Assembly (NCBI GenBank): GCA_937897495.1
Contig: CALCBL010000154.1
Span: 1 to 18,440 of the forward strand
Direction of reading: 5' to 3'
DNA length: 18,440 bases
Source of the DNA: an uncultured Burkholderiales bacterium
Lineage (GTDB): Bacteria > Pseudomonadota > Gammaproteobacteria > Burkholderiales > Burkholderiaceae_C
Under the pieces are notes generated by a model. It was not told the origin of the DNA, did not search any database, and saw only the letters and a list, made by a program, of their open reading frames with translations. Positions 14,826-18,440 of the stretch are shown in pieces (position 1 is the first letter of the stretch; the number at the start of each line of letters is the position of its first letter). The translations under genes and the position numbers were made by a program.

Positions 14826-14828
14826 TTA

Positions 14829-14844
14829 CTGTATTTTTAACCAG
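14829..14844. promoter_or_regulatory. LexA (SOS) box 2
   Basis: CTGTATTTTTAACCAG fits CTG-N10-CAG, with an AT-rich centre close to the E. coli consensus. It starts 19 bases from the start of box 1, so the two sit on nearly the same helix side. It ends 11 bases before the asparaginase ATG. Confidence 0.85.
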
Positions 14845-14855
14845 TCTTTTAAGAA

Positions 14856-15842
14856 ATGCAAGCAAATAATCAAAAAATTGTTGTTTTAGGCACAGGGGGC
14901 ACCATTGCAGGTGAGTCTGAATCAGCCGATGAAGGCCTGTCTTACAAGGCCGCGCAGCGTGGCATTGGTGAGTTGTTAAAGTCAGCAAGCAGCACCAACC
15001 TAGCCTGGCCTGAAGTCTTGGCGGCCTGCCAATTTGAGGCTGAACAAGTGGCGCAATTGGACAGCAGGGACATGGACTTTGAAACATGGATTCGCTTGGC
15101 GCAGCGCTGTGATCATTGGTTAGCCCAAGACGACGTGGCTGCGCTTGTGGTGACGCATGGCACCGACACCTTAGAAGAAACGGCTTATTTTTTATCTCAG
15201 GTTCTCAATCATTCAAAATCGATTGTCTTGACGTGTGCCATGCGGCCGGCCAATTTCAAAGATGCAGACGGCCCGCAAAATTTAAGAGATGCCCTGGTGG
15301 TTGCGGCCACCACCAAGGGGCCAGGTGTTTGGCTGGTGGCTGCAGGCGAAATTCACCACAGTCAGTTTGTTCAAAAAGTGCACCCTACCAGATTGAATGC
15401 TTTTGATTCAGGTGAAACGGGTGCTGCAGGCCGTGTTCAAAAAGACAAGGTTCAGTGGTTTGAAAACTTCTCCAAGCCCTTGCCAAACTTAAGGCTGCAT
15501 GTCTCTCAATTGCCTTTGCCAACGCAATGGCCATGGGTAGAGATCGTCATGAACCATGTCAACGCAAGCCAGAAGCATGTCGATGCTTTGGTCAACGCAG
15601 GCGTTCAAGGTTTGGTCATTGCTGGAACGGGCAATGGCTCCGTCAGTTCAAAAGTGAAGGAAAGTTTGGTTCGGGCCCAAGTTGCAGATGTTCAGATTCG
15701 ATTGAGCAGTCGATGCAATCAGGGTGCTGTGATTCCTACAAGCAGCCATGTGTTTGATGCGAAGGGTGCTTTAAGCCCTGCTAAAACCAGAGTGGCCTTG
15801 CTGCTGGACATCATGTCCGAGCGGCAAAGCCACTGTCCTTAG
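14856..15842 (+). CDS. L-asparaginase (bacterial type I/II family), probably cytosolic
   Basis: This 328-residue asparaginase hydrolyses L-asparagine to aspartate and ammonia. The first catalytic motif is GTGGTIAGE (12-20), with nucleophile Thr16 and likely Tyr29 nearby. The second is VVTHGTDTLEET (97-108), with Thr102 and Asp103. MRPANFKDADGPQNL follows, as in the family. There is no signal peptide, so it is probably cytoplasmic. The ATG at 14856 has only a weak AAGAA ribosome binding site. The gene is divergent from lexA and shares its 81-base control region. LexA box 2 would overlap its promoter or transcript start. It converges on adk. Confidence 0.94.
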   Translation: MQANNQKIVVLGTGGTIAGESESADEGLSYKAAQRGIGELLKSASSTNLAWPEVLAACQFEAEQVAQLDSRDMDFETWIRLAQRCDHWLAQDDVAALVVTHGTDTLEETAYFLSQVLNHSKSIVLTCAMRPANFKDADGPQNLRDALVVAATTKGPGVWLVAAGEIHHSQFVQKVHPTRLNAFDSGETGAAGRVQKDKVQWFENFSKPLPNLRLHVSQLPLPTQWPWVEIVMNHVNASQKHVDALVNAGVQGLVIAGTGNGSVSSKVKESLVRAQVADVQIRLSSRCNQGAVIPTSSHVFDAKGALSPAKTRVALLLDIMSERQSHCP

Positions 15843-15853
15843 TTCATGACCTA

Positions 15854-15876
15854 GCCAAAGCCTAAGTAGCTTGGGC
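15854..15876. terminator. Possible bidirectional terminator hairpin between asparaginase and adk
   Basis: GCCAAAGC (15854-15861) and GCTTGGGC (15869-15876) form an 8-bp stem with one mismatch and a 7-base loop, in the 51-base gap between convergent genes. Neither side has a T run, so confidence is low. Confidence 0.35.
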
Positions 15877-15893
15877 CTGCAGTTCTGAATGCG

Positions 15894-16571
<678 letters not shown>

Positions 16572-16661
16572 TTATTGAATCTTTCGCCATGGCGAGGATG
16601 GCTGCCATTGGAGAATATCATGGGAAGCATGTGTTTACCTGACGACTCCAAGGCGTTGATA

Positions 16662-17423
16662 TCAGGGTTTGTACAGGGCCCTGACTCTTTCTAAATCTTC
16701 AGGGGTATCGACACCGGGGCCAGGCACATCAGGGGTGATGTGAACCGCTATTTTGTGTCCGTGCCACAAGGCCCGCAATTGCTCCAAGGCTTCACCCGTT
16801 TCGATGGGTGCAGCTTGCAATGTTGGAAAGCTTTGCAAAAACCCCACGCGGTACGCGTAAATGCCAATATGCCGAAGAGGGGCAGGTTGTGGCAGGCTTT
16901 GAATGCCTTTCGCAAAACCATCTCGCCACCAAGGGATGGGTGCGCGGCTGAAATAAAGCGCCAATTGCGCTTGGTCGATGACCACTTTGACCACATTGGG
17001 ATTGGTGAACTCGGCTAGCTCGTGAATTTCGTGGGCTGCCGTACTCATGCTGGCGGTGGGGCGCTGAACGAGCAATTCGGCCACCTGATTGATCAGTTCT
17101 GGATTGATCAAGGGTTCATCGCCTTGAACATTGACCACCACATCATTTGGGCTCAAACCCAACAGCGCACTGGCTTCAGCAAGCCGATCACTGCCGCTTG
17201 GATGGTCCACTTGGGTGAGCATGGCGCGAACCCCATGGGCTTGGCAGGCCTGAACAATTTCAATGCTGTCGGCAGCGACCACCACTTGGGTCGCATTGGA
17301 AAGTGCAGCCCTTTGGGCAACGCGAACCACCATGGGCAAGCCATGGATGTCTGCCAAGGGTTTATGGGGCAGTCGCGTGGATGCCAAGCGAGCAGGAACA
17401 ATGACTGTAAAGGCTTGCGACAT
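16662..17423 (-). CDS. kdsB: 3-deoxy-manno-octulosonate cytidylyltransferase (CMP-Kdo synthetase)
   Basis: This 253-residue enzyme activates Kdo with CTP to make CMP-Kdo for the lipopolysaccharide inner core. The nucleotide-binding N-terminus is [17 protein letters not shown] (8-24), DHPSGSDR lies at 73-80, the metal-binding VNVQGDEPL at 98-105, and the C-terminus has the usual [16 protein letters not shown]. The start at 17423 lies 17 bases after the Trm112-like stop, with a weak GAAGTGA. It is co-directional with lpxK, so both Kdo and lipid A steps are encoded in one run. Confidence 0.97.
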   Translation of the reverse strand: MSQAFTVIVPARLASTRLPHKPLADIHGLPMVVRVAQRAALSNATQVVVAADSIEIVQACQAHGVRAMLTQVDHPSGSDRLAEASALLGLSPNDVVVNVQGDEPLINPELINQVAELLVQRPTASMSTAAHEIHELAEFTNPNVVKVVIDQAQLALYFSRAPIPWWRDGFAKGIQSLPQPAPLRHIGIYAYRVGFLQSFPTLQAAPIETGEALEQLRALWHGHKIAVHITPDVPGPGVDTPEDLERVRALYKP

Positions 17424-17440
17424 GTGTCACTTCAAGAAAA

Positions 17441-17647
17441 TTAGACCAGGGGCGTGCGCGGTTTGAGTTGTTCTAACTCTTCGTCGCTCAGTGTGCGTGC
17501 TTCATTTTCTAGCAAGATGGGAATGCCATTGCGAATAGGGTAAGCAAGCCGAGCACTGCGCGACCAGAGCTCTTGCAGTTCGCGCTGCAAATCTAGGGGC
17601 CCTTTGGTAACAGGGCAAACCAACAGTTCAAGTAATTTCGTGTCCAT
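17441..17647 (-). CDS. Trm112/UPF0434 (YcaR-like) small protein
   Basis: This 68-residue protein of the Trm112/UPF0434 family starts [18 protein letters not shown] and contains [17 protein letters not shown]. Relatives such as E. coli YcaR keep CPxC and a later cysteine for zinc. Here only Cys11 remains (CPVT, and SRSARLAYP where YcaR has a cysteine), so zinc binding is probably lost. Its function in bacteria is unclear; eukaryotic Trm112 activates methyltransferases. It lies 3 bases after lpxK and 17 bases before kdsB, the usual position for this family in Gram-negatives. Confidence 0.93.
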   Translation of the reverse strand: MDTKLLELLVCPVTKGPLDLQRELQELWSRSARLAYPIRNGIPILLENEARTLSDEELEQLKPRTPLV

Positions 17648-17650
17648 GGC

Positions 17651-18440
17651 TCAATGATACCTGTGACGGCTTTGAAAGAGTTGATCGAATGCTTTCCAAA
17701 ATGATGGCTCTGGTTCAAACACCAAAGGCATTGCAAGCGCTTGCGGAAACCTGGCCCACAATTTAACGGCATCTTTTTCAGTGCAAAGAAGCGGCAATTC
17801 AGGATGAGACGGTTGCCATGTCTGAAAATGATCGTGATCGGGCAGGGCCGTTGAATGGCGAATTTGAAATTGCCCTTGCGCCAACATGGCCAAAAAGGCT
17901 TCTGGTTTGGCAATGCCCGATACAACTTCGACGGGATTTAATTTCAATTCTGCTATAGGTACTTGTTGGCCATCAGAAGTCAAAGCAAATGAGCTGAGTT
18001 CGCGTAGAGATTCAAAACCTTCAGGCAATGTTCTCTGATGTGTGTGCAAAAGCAAATCGACTTGTCGGGGCCAGGGTTCTCGCAAAGGCCCCGCTGGCAG
18101 CAAATGACCATTGCCTAAACCTGTTGCATCCATGACGCAAATTTCGATGTCACGTTGCAGTGCAATGTGTTGGAGTCCGTCGTCACACACCAGAACATTG
18201 ACGGCGGGGAACTGATTGAGCAGTTGCCTTGCCGCCGCAACGCGCTGCGCGCCTACAACCACAGGCACATTGCATTTTTGGAAAATCATGAGCGGTTCAT
18301 CGCCGACCTCACTGGCCAAACTCTGCGCATTCACAATTTGCAGGGACGTTTGGGCTCTGCCGTATCCTCGAGATACCACGCCGACCCGGAAGCCCTGCTT
18401 CACAAGACGCTGAACAAGGGCCATGGTGAGCGGTGTTTTA
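17651..18440 (-). CDS. lpxK: Tetraacyldisaccharide 4'-kinase LpxK, N-terminus cut by window end
   Basis: LpxK phosphorylates the lipid A disaccharide at the 4' position on the inner membrane. About 262 residues are in the window, compared with roughly 330-345 for the full protein. The frame stays open to the edge, where K-T-P-L-T precedes MALVQRLV; this is the end of the GGTGKTP nucleotide-binding loop, so the ATG at 18424 is internal and the real start is outside. Later marks are GVVSRGYGR, DEPLMIFQ, VLVCDDGLQH, LLPAGPLREP, VSGIAKPEAF and CTEKDAVKLW. The stop lies 3 bases before the Trm112-like gene. Confidence 0.97.
   Translation of the reverse strand, partial: KTPLTMALVQRLVKQGFRVGVVSRGYGRAQTSLQIVNAQSLASEVGDEPLMIFQKCNVPVVVGAQRVAAARQLLNQFPAVNVLVCDDGLQHIALQRDIEICVMDATGLGNGHLLPAGPLREPWPRQVDLLLHTHQRTLPEGFESLRELSSFALTSDGQQVPIAELKLNPVEVVSGIAKPEAFLAMLAQGQFQIRHSTALPDHDHFQTWQPSHPELPLLCTEKDAVKLWARFPQALAMPLVFEPEPSFWKAFDQLFQSRHRYH

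Overview
This window looks like chromosomal core DNA from a betaproteobacterium of the order Burkholderiales, most likely a Comamonadaceae-type organism (Rhodoferax/Limnohabitans-like). That placement is inferred from the protein sequences and from gene orders such as lpxK–Trm112-like–kdsB–adk and lexA followed by a small conserved-looking protein; no database search was possible. I see no insertion sequences, phage genes, CRISPR arrays or defence systems. No stretch longer than about 150 bases lacks a gene. Most genes lie on the minus strand and are best read from high to low coordinates.

Layout. (a) 1-1073, plus strand: the C-terminal part of an HrpA-type RNA helicase, with an in-frame TAG at 135-137. 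(b) 6640 down to 1092: a branched-chain amino-acid-type (Liv) ABC uptake system. The substrate-binding protein comes first, then a clear intrinsic terminator, then livH, livM, livG and livF with very tight spacing, and finally a CaiB/BaiF-family protein of the alpha-methylacyl-CoA racemase type. (c) 6978 down to 6777: tRNA-Pro(UGG) and tRNA-Arg(UCU), separated by a terminator-like hairpin. (d) 12635 down to 7108: an acyl-CoA catabolism block with a 3-hydroxyacyl-CoA dehydrogenase, a PaaG-like crotonase, a Crp/Fnr-family regulator, an APH-family kinase and an ACAD10/11-like acyl-CoA dehydrogenase. (e) 13699 down to 12692: a D-2-hydroxyacid dehydrogenase. (f) 14774 down to 13774: lexA and a 99-residue protein of unknown function, preceded by two tandem LexA boxes shared with a divergent asparaginase gene (14856-15842). 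(g) 18440 down to 15894: the lipopolysaccharide and housekeeping run lpxK (cut by the window end), Trm112-like, kdsB and adk.

How it fits together. Blocks (b) and (d) together could import and break down an organic or branched-chain acid. The kinase plus dehydrogenase pair is the separate-gene version of the human ACAD10/ACAD11 fusion and resembles LvaA/LvaC of Pseudomonas putida. Those enzymes phosphorylate a 4-hydroxyacyl-CoA and then eliminate phosphate to give an enoyl-CoA. The neighbouring PaaG-like isomerase/hydratase and 3-hydroxyacyl-CoA dehydrogenase could carry the product into beta-oxidation. The substrate is inferred, not shown by the sequence.

The most interesting leads are the nonsense codon in hrpA, the putative 4-hydroxyacid module with its embedded Crp/Fnr regulator, the possible SOS control of asparaginase and of the small protein after lexA, and the terminator that separates the binding-protein gene from the rest of the transporter operon. 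I did not find a clearly novel multi-gene system; the lexA-linked small protein is the best candidate for an undescribed function.
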